A stretch of DNA of 34,360 nt from Pelargonium tetragonum. Its lineage: Eukaryota; Streptophyta; Magnoliopsida; Geraniales; Geraniaceae. The stretch is taken from the NCBI GenBank assembly GCA_036897445.1, contig JAYMTL010000170.1, positions 1 through 34,360 on the forward strand, given 5' to 3'. Of this stretch, positions 1-10,600 are shown one piece after another. Position 1 is the first letter of the stretch. Every line of letters begins with the position of its first letter. The translations under genes were made by a program, and so were the position numbers. Below the pieces are notes generated by a model. The model had not been told where the DNA came from and made no database searches. It saw nothing but the letters and a program-made list of their open reading frames with translations.

Positions 1-3000
1 AAATCTATAAATGGAGGGATTTTTGTATTATTTCAAGTTATGAGAATTTTTGGATATTTGATCTACTTAATTAAAGCTAAAACCCTTTCTTTAGCTTTAT
101 TGAAAGTCTTTACTATAGTATAAGAAATTTAGAATATAGATAAGAGACCAGTCTTGATTGGATATTTTCAGTTTCTTGACCGATATATAGTTTTAGAGAG
201 TCCTTGTGGGAGTAGAACCCTCGTCTTTTTGTATTCTGTAGCTGTAACTTTAAGCGAGTAAAGACTCAAAGTCAGATAGAATTTGGATGCGCTAAGGGGA
301 TGCGCAGAAGAATATCTTTTTAAGGAGCGGGGAGAACTTTACAAAAGTAGTTTAATAAGTGTAACAGAACAAAAAACTTGGAATTGCAGCAAGGAAAAAC
401 CTATTTCGAAGTGTCCTGAAACCGGGTATTATTAAAGGCTTATTTTAAGAATAGCTCAAAATATCTTATAAAAAGGGGTTCGGCCCATTAAGTACAATTT
501 CTAATTATAAGAAATTCCCGGATTTGAGGCTTAAAAAGAGTATTCACTGAAAAGACATGTTTCTTGACTTTATAAGGATATTTTAGTTAAATCAAGTACA
601 ATTTGCAGTTTTCTACTTCTAGTAAATCCCTAGACTTCCGGGTTTCTCTTAGGAATCCTTATGGGTAGGATATTCGTCGATAGCCGTTCCAAGTTCCTGA
701 GTATTATAAGTCATTTTTTTGTTTAAGGTCCCTGGGGTACTTACTTTGGAGCAGCTTTTCTTCAGGAAATTTTGAAAATAGAAAGATTGTGGAAAAACTT
801 AGAGTACCTTGTCTTAAAAAGTTCTTTTACTAATTTGAAAAAGAGTACTAAAGTTTTTTATGTAATGTAATATAGGGACTAATTCCCGACTTTAGCAAAG
901 GTATTCTAGATATAGCGAGGGTTATATGACTAGCTAGGGAAAAACTGGAATTCACTAGTCTGGGAAAATAAGAAAGAAAACTAATTTAAATTAAAAGCCA
1001 AAAAAATTTTTGTTTTACCGAAGCCCTATTTTGTGTTGTAATTAAAATTTAGGGTTTACTCAATTTGCAAATCTTTATCAACTCTTATTAAGGATTCCAG
1101 TTAAATTAGCAGCTCCTGAGAAAGCTTTTGTAGAGAAAGAAGACTAAGAGACTTAAAATTAGACTTATTGGTTACTTGTTTTGTCTATGTTTAATTGAAA
1201 TTCTATTAGCTAAAAAGCCTAGAACCTATCCGAGTAACTGCAGAAGCCCTTGTTCAAAGGTATAGATTTAACTAAAAGACTCTTACTTAACGGAATTCCA
1301 TATAAGGACTGCTGCCAGAAACCATAAACAGGAAGAGTAACTTAGTATTACTACGCTGAATCCAAAGCAATCCCGGACTACTTCTAAAAAAGTAGAATCC
1401 CTGTTCAGTGAGGTCATGAGTCACTTTATTATATATTTAAATTCTATGAAAGACTGAGTGCAACAATACTAAAGTTTTGCGGGGTACCCCTAAAGAAGTT
1501 TACAGTACCTAAAAGGGCTCCTTTTTCTTTTGTAGTATATCGATAAACAAGGAACGATCTTTTAATTATCTTTGGTTTTAAATTTAAAGTAATGAGATTT
1601 AGACAATTCCAGGGTGGCTTTTCGCGGTATCCACAAGGTTATAGAACTTTCATTTCAAGAGTCTTGGATACTGGGGTAGCCTTGACTCCGGTTCTTAAAA
1701 AAAAGATTTTTAAGGACCCCTGCAGTTTCTTCTTTTGGGTAAGTAAGGGCCCCGTTGGATTTCTAAATAAGTTTCAGAACATTTTTCTATTACATACCAA
1801 GCAGTGGGTAGAATAACAAGGAAATATGGAAATATTATACACTAAATCTTCTTATTGCTTGTCTAGATTTTTTGCGGTGATCGGGGTTACCTTTAACGGA
1901 GTGAGAAGCTATAGGATGCAACAAAACTTGCACCAATTCTTATTCTTATAGTGAAGCATTACTATGTAAGGAGCAAGCCTTAGAAGCCTCAACCCTTTGT
2001 TACTCGGCCGAGGCCTTTTAAAGTTACTATACTAATCCCTTTTTTCAAGTTTTAAGTCTACCTGTTAAAGAGAAGCAAAAAGAACTTGTTAGGATTGCCC
2101 AGAGCGGGTTTTATATTGTAAGTTTCTCTTTGTGCAAAACCCCACTCTTTTGGTAGTAAGAATTGAAGCACCGAATCCATATAAGAATAAGAACAAATCC
2201 CTTGTTATTCTAGTGAGGTCCTAGTCTTGAATAGTACAAAAAGTTTGGAATTTCTTGTTTTAGTAGTCCTTTCCTCGTTGATACAAATAAGTAAGTAATT
2301 AGTCCTCGGTTGGCAAAATAAAGTTCTGTGCTCTATATTATCAACTTTTATACTTGTAGCTTTATTACGAATATAGATATTTAGAATGTCCAAAAAAGGT
2401 TTCAGTTCCTTTTTAGGCCTTCTCTAGATTGATACCCCTAAAGGTTCTATAGAATCTTTCATTTATACATTTTAGTAGAAGAGTAAGACTCCCCTATGTG
2501 TTTAACTTTAAAGCCTCCTTTGGATCTTGATTACTTGAGTATACTATGCCCCTAAGTTCTAAAAAATTGTTTAGACTTTTGAACTGGGTATAGCAAGAGT
2601 CTAATTTTCCCGCTATTTTATTTATAACCTATATCGTTCTTAATTATATAGCAACTAAGCATTTTTCTTCTTTCGTACTAAGATTTTTTAGATAGATAAA
2701 GGACCCGGAATAAAGATTCTATATCCCTTATAATTCTAGACCTATATCTTTAACTCCTTGTATATTCAACAAAAGCAAATAACAGAGAAAACCCCCTTCT
2801 AATTACTTGACTTGGTTGAATTACTGCTTAGCCTTTTAAAGGAGGCGCTTACGTAAGCTTGCTTTTACTTTATATAAATAAACTAGAAAACTTAAAAGAT
2901 TTTCCGGCAATTATATAAGAGTTCTTGCTTCTTCTATCCTTAATCCGCTAGCTCAGTAACGAGTGCTGTAGACATAAAAATCGTTAGCCTGAGGAATTCC

Positions 3001-5811
3001 TCGAAAAAGATGTGGGATAAAAAACCCAAAAGAGTCTAATACCGAGCCTGAAGTGTTATACTTTAGAGGATCCCGACACCTATTAGGTTGTAGATTAGAA
3101 CTTCTATTTCATTAAAATCGAGCTTTAGAAACCTTATTTATCAACTCTTGTATAAGCATTATGACTTAAAAAAGCTTGATGGAGGAAATATAGTTAAAAT
3201 AGAATCTTAAAAGTCCAAGCCCCTTTCCTTTTAATTACATTACCTTAAGTTCTACTAAATTCTAAGTTAAACGGGTCCTTTTAACTCATATTATGCTTTC
3301 TTCTACCCCTTTAAAAAGCTTGCCGCAGCTTTTATTTATATAGTAACTATAAATTTTCTATATCAAAAAGAAATTTCTTTCTAGATTTCGGGGCACTACT
3401 AATTAGCTCTGTTACCTCTAGCACCTCCTTAAGTTAAAACTTTTACCATGCTATGGGTTTTAAGTAATAAGTATTCTTAGTTGTTAAGAGTTCTTAGAAT
3501 CCCCAATTACTTTGTACGAGATTCTTTAGTTCAATTGCCATTTGTTAGGTCTTATTATACCCCCTTACTTTATTAGCCTTGATAGGCGTACTCTTACCTA
3601 TTTTCTTAAGAGCTATAACTTTCTTACTAGACCTTTTTCCTTAGAGTCCTACTAATAGGGGATCTCTTAAAAAATTATAAGTATGCTGAATTGACTTTGT
3701 AGCTTAAATTTAAGGGCTAAGTTAAGTCTTCCAAGTATAGAGTATAGATATTTCTCGTGTTGATAGTGGCTAGGGGTTTTTCCAGGTAGAGCTTTTTCAG
3801 AAAGGTATGTATAATAACAAAGTTCCCGAGACTATAGCTCTTAAGAAAAGTCTAGCTCCAAAGACTAAGAAGGTATCCTTAGATACAGCAGAGTAAGATA
3901 GAGATAGCTAAAAATGTATAAGTCTAACTTCTTTTTACTTGCCTCTCTAATCCGGTTCCTAAATTTACAAAGAACTGGATATAAAATATAAACAAGCAGG
4001 GGATTTTCTCTTTTCGGATACTACAATATTATTGGGCCCCTGTTTACACATTAGACTAATAGGAGAATTTTATATACTAGGAACCCCCACAAATAGAAAA
4101 GCTTTAGAACGCCTGTCTAAACCTGTTTCGTTTTACATAAGATACTACTACAATTACGCTTTTTCTTATGAAAACTAAAACTAAATAAAAATCCTTTTTT
4201 CTATTTTTAGTTGATATAACTTGTTTTTAATAAGTCAATTGAAAATCATCCCCTATAAGTTTTTAGTTACGAGAGTACGTCTTTCCCGAGATATCCCTCT
4301 CAAAAATATCTACCTGTTATACACAAAAGTAAGTATAAGTAGTAAAATCTATGAGCACAACACCCCTTAATAGGATGAGTGCCTCTTACTATAGACTGGA
4401 AAACTCAGAGTATAGGTTTATTCTTATTAATAAAAGTAGCAATAGAACGCAGAGAAGTTCATAAAAAGAGAATAGCGGCAACACTTCTTTTTTGTTATCC
4501 CTGTTAATTAGCAATGCACTTTTAGTCTTTCTTTTTTATTGCATCTTACAAAGGGATTTTAAGAGACTTTTACTCAGGATGCTTAAAAGCTAAGTCGTTC
4601 CTACTAAATTAACTCTAAGCGTGATAGAGTAACCTTAAAATTCTGTAACAAAAGAAATTCTATCTAGACAACATCTTATATTGAAATATTCCGGAATTGC
4701 GTTTCTCGGCTTACCTAACTAGTTTAGCAAAGACTGGTATTCTGTTCTAATTTGCTTAAATGCCCTAACTTTTTTCGTAAAATAAAAAATCATTCCCTCT
4801 GTTAACATTGTAGGACTTTGAGGCGTATGCTATGAAACAGGGTGGGGTCTGTTCAACTTAAATAGAGCATAAACAAGAGTAATTCTTGTTATCTTGGGTA
4901 GGCCGGAATCTTAGGAATTTTCCATAAAAAGTCTTCGTCGCCAAAGCAATCGAAAAAAACAAAAGTACGAAAAAGAAGTATGCAAGAATCTTTGACTATA
5001 AGAACTCCGCCTACTCTAAGGGGTTACTTTATAAAGATGTAGTATACTAGCCCATACCGGTTCCCAATTTGAGTCCTATTCTATCCGCTGTTATACGTAT
5101 AAATCCAAAATTAGTAAGTAAAGCTCAGATTTGTTAAACCTTATCTTTGTGGAGTATTTTTACTGCTTGATAGCGGATTATAGACTTCTTGGTACAATTC
5201 AACAATTTCTAGTTTTATCCAGATTTCTACTCCAGGTTTTTTTAATTTACTTTTAGATGTCTCACACACTTTGCCAGCAATAAAGTCTTCCTTTTACTTG
5301 TGATATTTTTAAAATTACGCGCAAAAACCTAGTTAGTTACAGAAAGATTCTATCTTAAACCATAGATTCCTAACTTCGATGCTTAAAAAAAGAGAGGGGA
5401 ATAAGCAAGCGTTTAAAGGTTTTGGTATTTATAAGACGGTTACTCGGCAGGGAGGGCCCTAGTAGAAAAGGGTTTTTCCTGGTATGAATATTAAATAAAT
5501 GGGATAGGCTATAAGCAAAAGAGTCTTTGTTAAATAGAGGTTCAAGTCCAAACTCCGAATTTAATTTAGAGTAAACAAAAGGAGTAAGTTTACTTATAAA
5601 GTCTAAGGGAATACTCCTACAAAAATTTAATAAAAAGAGCTCCTTGATACTAAAAAAAATCTTTCTAGATTAGGTCTAGTTAAAAGTTATACAATATGCT
5701 TTATCCAGAGTAATAAATAGGGAATGCTATAAGGGAACTGCCCTAAATGAAAAGAACAAAAAGGGAGAAATTTCTGAGGGATTTGAAGTGAAAGTTTTAT
5801 CTAGTTGTTTT
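1..5811. other. Degenerate AT-rich non-coding DNA
   Basis: No gene is recognised here. Stop triplets TAA and TAG are dense in all frames; ATG and CAT are scarce (about six together in the first 600 bases, where base composition predicts about twenty). The longest frame is a 74-codon one at 1592-1816 (plus); it has no recognisable motif and matches chance expectation. Short runs of G or C are common and often meet as palindromes, for example GGGCCC at 1747, 4034 and 5454. A tRNA D-arm-like string lies at 2949-2963, but no cloverleaf can be drawn around it. No microsatellite, telomere-type array or clear tandem repeat was seen. The stretch is best read as old repeat-derived DNA altered by C-to-T change at CpA, which is an inference from dinucleotide statistics. 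Confidence 0.6.
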
Positions 5812-5867
5812 TGGTGTAGGTCTTCGAGTGGTGAGGTATACTCATAATACTAGAATGCGTTAACCTT

Positions 5868-6303
5868 CCTACGCGTCGCTACAGTCGGTAACAGGGACAC
5901 TATCCTATATCATCTAAGGCTCAACCCTCATTAGCGATAAACCCAGAAGACAAGAGTCCTTAGAGACTCATAGACTATCCTGTACTGTATTAACTACAAG
6001 ACATACTAATACACTAGAATGGATATATTTATTCACTATCTATACCATATAAGACACTTTCACTAGCAACAGGGAATCCTAACAAGAAGAGTAAGATCTT
6101 AGCTCCAATAGCTACAGGGAAGATCAAGACCCATAAGAGTCACAGTATAGCTACTACTGCTCTGTTACTTCTCCTCTTGAAAATAAAAAACAAATACAGA
6201 ATATAAAGAATACAAAAGCAAAGTCAAAGCAACTCGTCAAAAGAAGAAGTAAGTCCAGTGGGTTATAAAGGATCTTATATGTATACCTAAGAATTACCTA
6301 TTA
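5868..6303 (+). repeat. Island 1, module A
   Basis: The module opens with a CCTTC-type string, then CAGTCGGTA at 5882. The segment at 5927-5956 matches 30952-30981 in island 2 at 25 of 30 positions. Read from 5927 it encodes Leu-Ile-Ser-Asp-Lys-Pro-Arg-Arg-Gln-Glu, against Leu-Ile-Ala-Asp-Lys-Asn-Arg-Arg-Gln-Glu in island 2. Further on come GCTACTACTGCTC (about 6150) and the Lys-rich tract from 6221, which ends in GTAAGTCC (6249-6256). Island 2 has a counterpart for each, at similar but shorter spacing, so the homology includes insertions or deletions. Orientation is set by the shared reading frame and is tentative. Confidence 0.5.
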
Positions 6304-6520
6304 CCTCCTTCTCTAACGTTTCAGTCGGTATCGGTAACAGAGACGTACTCCTGCTCCTATTATGTTTATACCCTCCCTAACGATAAAGACATAGCACAAG
6401 ATAAATCTTGCCTTAAGACCCTTAGGATCCGGAGAGTAAACTATACAGGTTTAGCTGCGGATAGCTCGTAAGAAAGTCAAGGTCAAAAGCAAATAAGAAG
6501 TTGGTGGTACAAATAGAGGA
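6304..6520 (+). repeat. Island 1, module B (shorter copy)
   Basis: The module begins with CCTCCTTC at 6304-6311 and TCAGTCGGTA at 6321-6330, the same pair found at 31263-31283 in island 2 with only the short spacer differing. AACGATAAAGAC follows at 6379-6390. A Lys-rich counterpart, AAGTCAAGGTCAAAAGC, lies at 6474-6490. The distance from CGATAA to the Lys-rich tract is about 95 bases here against about 290 in module A, so this copy is shortened or rearranged. Its right edge is uncertain: the G- and C-run texture of the surrounding DNA returns by about 6620. Confidence 0.4.
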
Positions 6521-6620
6521 GCAAAGCCCAGGAATAGAAACAAGAAATCCTAATCTAGCTGTATAAACGGGTAAACTCCCTAAGTTAAGGTTATAGGTCA
6601 ATATATATAAGAGTTGGGAT

Positions 6621-8599
6621 AAGGAGGTTCTCTTTCTCTTTTAAATCTTCTAAGAAAGGAAAAGCTCTTCTGGGTTCTCCATACGAATCGGATTTTTCTC
6701 TAAAAAGGGTAATAATTAATGCCGTTGTATAGGACTTACTCTTTAGGGGGATGCCGAGAGGAGAGTTCATTCAAATAAGTACTTATAAAATCAACTAAAA
6801 GGGCATTAAGGAATAAAAGAACTTAAGCCAAAAGCCTTTTGTTTCCTGTAAATAAAGACAAGGGAGTATGTAGAACTAAAGTATAGAGATAAGGTTTTCA
6901 GGGCTTAGTAAGCAAGACTTTAGGATAAAAGCAGCAAATCCCTAGGGATTTGTCTAGTAAATGGATTCTAAATTGTAAATTTGGGGTCAAGGTAATGTAA
7001 TTAACTACTAGTTAGTGAGCGAGGTATTAAACATCATTCTACTCCAAGTCCGTACTACCACAGCACACTTTATGGGTTACGGTATAACAAAGCAAAAAAA
7101 ATCTTTATAAAAGTTTAGCTTTTTGTTAGTATAAATAAGATAACCTCAAACTAAGGGGGCCCTACTAAAGTCACCGGCGTTATATACATTCTTCTAATAA
7201 AGATTCTAGGGTCCCGCCCCTGCATAAGAATAAGAAAAAGGGAACCTCTTTGACGGATTAAAAATTCAGGAGTCCTCTGCTTTCTTGGCTTACTACCTGT
7301 TATCACGATCTGGTGAAAGTTTATAAATTATAAAGGACCACAAATTTTTAAGTGGTCATATAATATAGGAAAACTGCCTTGCTCTCAAACGAATCCTTCT
7401 TATTTTCTAGTCAAGCAAATATATTTACTGGCGCCATCCCTTCAATAGAAAGTACTTTAATCTCGGTAAGTTGTAGTCTTATACTTTTGGGCTACCAGTT
7501 TGTACTAATGTCAATATAAAGTTTGGCAAAAGCACTTTCGAAAGAGTAAGCTGAGGAATTTAGTAGCTTAATTTATAAATATCCAAGATAGAAGGAGAGT
7601 CCCTTTATCAGAAACAGTCGGCAAAAAGTATATAATCTTAGGACTGAAAATAAAAGAAGAGATTTACAAAGCTTAAAGAGGGAAGGGAATTGAAGGACTT
7701 GCCCTTGTAGTAGAAAGGAAAGGGCTAGAAGTGATTAATTCTCAGTGTTCTAGACGGGATATTTAAAAGTCAAATGGGTGTAAGGGATTGTCCGGTCTTA
7801 AGTTTTTAGAGTTTCCGGAAACTGAAGCCTTCAATAATTTTATAATGAAGTGAGTCAAGAGCTCCCTACGGGTTACTGAGGGGTATCCCTTTAATTAAGA
7901 ATTAAGCAATACTTGATTAACAAGCAATTAAAACAATAGCTAGGCAAACTTTATAGTATATTGGTGTATAAGATATAGAAAGGACAAATCCCAATCCCAG
8001 GGAAGCTCTAATATTTAATATTCTAAGTTCTAGGGTTATTGAAAGGGAAGAGTCTGATGATATAAAAAGAAAAAGAGAAGGCGGTAAGATGTGGCAGGTT
8101 CAAAAGCGCTTTGGATTAGAAGTATTCTAGGGTGTCGTTTTCGATTATATAAGTCTATTTTCAACTAATGCGGGCAGGGAAAAGCTTTCTGTCTTAAATA
8201 GCACTACTATCCTGACTTCGCAGGATTTCTTTCTAAAAAGCACGGACTCTAATAGTATTCCCAATTGTGAAGCAAATTTAGGAAATTGAAAATGCTCTTG
8301 CTGGATTCTATATAAAGGCACGCCTTTGCATGCCGTATGGGTCCTTTTGTGTAATACAAGAATGACAGGGACTTGCGCTTTTATAATAGAAGTGGCTTGC
8401 CAAAAGTCTTTCTTTTTTATTTAACTGCGGGCATAAAGCTCTGGAAGACGCTTAAAAGAACCCCTTTAGTAGAAGATAAAATAAGGGCTTATTTGTAAAC
8501 GAATTTTTAGAGTCAAAGTTCAAAGGTTCTTGGTAAATATCGCTTCAAAGAAGAGCAGTCACTCTTTTAGTCTAGTTCACGCTAAGTTAAGGTGATTCA
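6621..8599. other. Degenerate AT-rich non-coding DNA
   Basis: No gene, RNA or element is recognised. The texture returns to that of the first 5.8 kb: dense TAA/TAG, scarce ATG, frequent short G and C runs (GGGCCC at 7157-7162). A string resembling the island landmark, ACAGTCGGC, occurs near 7615, but none of the other landmarks flank it, so it is not called as a further module. Confidence 0.5.
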
Positions 8600-8626
8600 C
8601 CCCTTAAAAAAGGGGGGAAGTTTTTT
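8600..8626 (+). repeat. Hairpin-plus-T-run repeat, copy 1
   Basis: CCCCTTAAAAAAGGGG (8600-8615) forms a 6-bp stem with a four-A loop; two more G, AAG and a run of six T follow. The same string, with one extra G and a longer T run, lies on the minus strand at 26377-26404. It resembles a bacterial intrinsic terminator in shape. Nothing here suggests bacterial transcription, so the repeat relationship is the supportable point. Flanks on the 5' side (GGT, then ATCA) are weakly similar between the two copies, hinting at a longer, eroded repeat. Confidence 0.45.
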
Positions 8627-8887
8627 ATAGTTATATAAAACGCGTTTAGGTGCACGTACAAGTTAGATAGATTACTTAAGTATTGGGTAAAACTTGTGCT
8701 TTAGTAAACTTCTATAGTTATAGGGTGTTCTAAAAAGGGTCCCTTGTGATACGAAGAATTGAGCTTACCCTCTTACTCTAGTGTCAACTCTTTTACTTAA
8801 AGAATTTGAGGTAATTCAATTAATTAATGAATTTTGAAACTTGCATCCTTTTTAAGGGGGATTTGTTGCTATAACCAAAATCAGGAA

Positions 8888-9073
8888 CTAAAAAGGTACT
8901 ACTATCATACCGACAAGGTATACCTTGATCAGAGAGCTCCTATTTAAAGAATGTGCAGCCATCTTGAGCGTGTCCCACAAGTCAAAACGAATTGAACTTC
9001 TTTTCGATAAGATATCCTTTAAAGTGCTCGATATTCCGTAGGATTTTGACATTACGAGGATCCAGTAATACAT
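8888..9073 (-). other. Short open frame in a RIP-poor pocket, unidentified
   Basis: This 61-codon minus-strand frame begins with ATG and lies in DNA where CpA and TpG are not depleted: 8921-9060 gave (CpA+TpG)/(ApC+GpT) about 15/13 and TpA/ApT about 9/13. The predicted peptide has mixed charge, with a Leu/Ser/Lys-rich first half and a hydrophobic C-terminus after residue about 50. No family is recognised. Its length is within chance expectation for 34 kb, and choosing open frames selects for low TpA, so the weak RIP signature is partly an ascertainment effect. It could be a fragment of a host exon, part of a younger insertion, or chance. It should not be treated as a gene without transcript or homology support. 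Confidence 0.12.
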
Positions 9074-9090
9074 ACTAACCCATTATCATT

Positions 9091-9108
9091 AGAAAGGGGC
9101 CCCTTTCT
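9091..9108. repeat. 18-bp perfect palindrome with GGGGCCCC core
   Basis: AGAAAGGGGCCCCTTTCT is fully self-complementary with no spacer. It is the longest of many GC-core palindromes in the window; TAGGGGCCCCTA at 24954-24965 is another. It lies just beyond the minus-strand frame at 8888-9073. No protein-binding role can be assigned from sequence alone. Confidence 0.7.
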
Positions 9109-9435
9109 TATTAGTATCAAAAAAAGACTATCTACAGGGGCTTCCCTACGTTAGCAATCGGGGTCATTAACCTCTAAAAAGTACGTAATATTAATTAAAA
9201 AGGAAGTCTACTAACTACCAGAAATTCCTGGTTGCATTTTAACTCTTTCAATCCTTCTTAAATTTTAAACCGACACACTGGGAAGGGGCTTTTCCTGACA
9301 TACCTCTCAAATCTAAAACACAGTATGCTACTCACAAATTCAGGGACTTTTTTTTTAGGGGAGTAAACTTACTGTAAATAAATCGGCCATCGAGGTCATA
9401 GAACAAGGCTTTTCCGTATCTCCTATCTTTTCTTT

Positions 9436-9684
9436 TTGTTTACAAAACAGTTAATAATGCCTCCTTTTTCTTTTACATTAATTAGGTGCAGCATCGAAGA
9501 GAATCACTTAGCTAAATTCCTTTTTTATTGTCCTCTAAAAATTAGGAAGATGATAGGAAGCGAAATGAGTTTGTTAGAAGGTGTCCATTACCCAACTGAA
9601 TTTAATCAGGTTTTTGGTAAATTAAAGTCTAATTTAGATTTCGCCCCGGTGAGTAAGTTTGGGAAAGGGATACGCTTAAATTAA
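9436..9684 (+). other. 82-codon open frame, unidentified, probably chance
   Basis: The frame opens with a non-ATG start at 9436; the first ATG in it is at 9457. The peptide has two Cys (residues about 18 and 32), a basic middle and a Lys/Gly-rich tail; it shows no signal peptide, membrane segment or known motif. CpA+TpG is close to ApC+GpT here (about 18/16) and TpA/ApT is near 0.9, so the RIP signature is weaker than in the window at large. It lies between two other frames in the same RIP-poor pocket (8.9-10.6 kb), which is the only reason to note it. Confidence 0.1.
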
Positions 9685-10414
9685 GCTTTAGCATTGTAAA
9701 AACTTATGGAATATAGTCTACTCCCTTTGATTAACGGAGCTGTTAGACTTTTATCTGACAAGGAATCCCTTTTTACCAGCAGCTTAAACTAAAAACCCGG
9801 CCGCCATTTAGCGATTTTTGTACCTTTGTAGCTTCATATCCATTAGACTGCGCCTAAAATCCCCATAATGGGGGCGCCTTGGAATAACATTTCTATTTAA
9901 ACGTTCGGTAAAAGACACAAAAATTTTAAGTTAAAAAAATCCCCTTTTATGAATTTTTCTAAAAGCCCAGAAAATCTTAATAGTATGTAAGGAATTTAGG
10001 CTTTTTCAAATGAAGTTATAACTAAGTCAAACCGAAAACCTTTGCAAGCTAGCTACGCTATTTTAATGGAGGACTCACTTTTATTCTATTGAATAATCCT
10101 AATAATGAAGTGGAGTTCTCTTTAAATTGCTTTTACTAACAAATTAATTCTTATTTTGTATTTGAATTACTAAACTAGGAAGGAAGGGCTGCGCTTTTAT
10201 TCTTTTTTTTAATACTTTACAAATTACTTATTTACTTATAAAGTCGCTTTTATCTCTATTAGATTATGGAACTTCCTTCTTTGATACAAGTCCCTGATAA
10301 ACGGTAGTTTCCCAGTTAATTAAGCACTTAAAAGAAATTTTTTTAGGTAAGGGCAGAGATAACCGAGTCTATTTAGAGCTGATAGCAGATTCATATTTAA
10401 ATTTAACATAGAGT

Positions 10415-10600
10415 TTGACTAGTATCTTAACTTTTCTAATTACGGACCATCTCTCGTTTTGTTATAAATGTAATAGAGTAAAAGAATTCGACCCATTGCA
10501 TGCAAATAGCAAAAAGGGTGGGTGCTTTATCACCCGTATATTCAGGGCCACCTTCGAACATTGTGAAAAATGCTCTGGATACCCCTTTTTCTATCTATAA
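10415..10600 (+). other. Cys-rich open frame with two CxxC pairs, unidentified
   Basis: This 61-codon frame begins at TTG, which makes a true eukaryotic start there unlikely; if real it would be an exon or gene fragment. The peptide has CxxC at residues 16-19 and 50-53, another Cys at 37 and His at 12, 30 and 49, a layout that could bind zinc. The DNA is clearly not RIP-like: for 10441-10600, (CpA+TpG)/(ApC+GpT) is about 19/15 and TpA/ApT about 13/16, against 14/23 and 29/17 at 11161-11400. No family is recognised, no splice sites were assigned, and a frame of this length is expected by chance. The spared dinucleotides plus the Cys spacing make it the best of the short frames. Confidence 0.15.

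Larger units (their letters stand above)
5812..6620 (+). repeat. Island 1: relic of an unidentified repeated element, two modules
   Basis: This stretch differs in texture from its surroundings: the plus strand is A/C-biased, with few G or C runs and no GGGCCC. It contains CAGTCGGTA twice (5882-5890 and 6322-6330), each followed about 50 bases later by a CGATAAA-type string (5935 and 6380), so it looks like two diverged tandem modules about 440 bp apart. A Lys-codon-rich tract (AAGTCAAAG at 6221, AAGAAGAAGT at 6241) lies near the end of the first module, and a weaker version (AAGTCAA at 6474) lies in the second. All these landmarks recur in order in island 2 at 30.9-31.7 kb. Dinucleotide bias at 5941-6060 (TpA/ApT about 19/14; CpA+TpG over ApC+GpT about 12/18) shows it is also RIP-like. 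It is broken, with no long frame, and its family is not recognised. Confidence 0.55.

Noticed and set aside
1592-1816. 74-codon ATG frame as a gene
   Set aside because: No domain, no neighbours, and frames of this length are expected several times over by chance.
2942-3010. tRNA gene suggested by TAGCTCAGT and a four-base D-stem
   Set aside because: No consistent anticodon arm, T arm or acceptor stem can be drawn around it.
7613-7621. Additional island module at ACAGTCGGC
   Set aside because: Only this one landmark is present; none of the ordered partners are found within 500 bases.
8600-8626. Bacterial Rho-independent terminator
   Set aside because: Hairpin and T-run shape fits, but there is no gene upstream and nothing else in the window is bacterial; the repeat interpretation is better supported.
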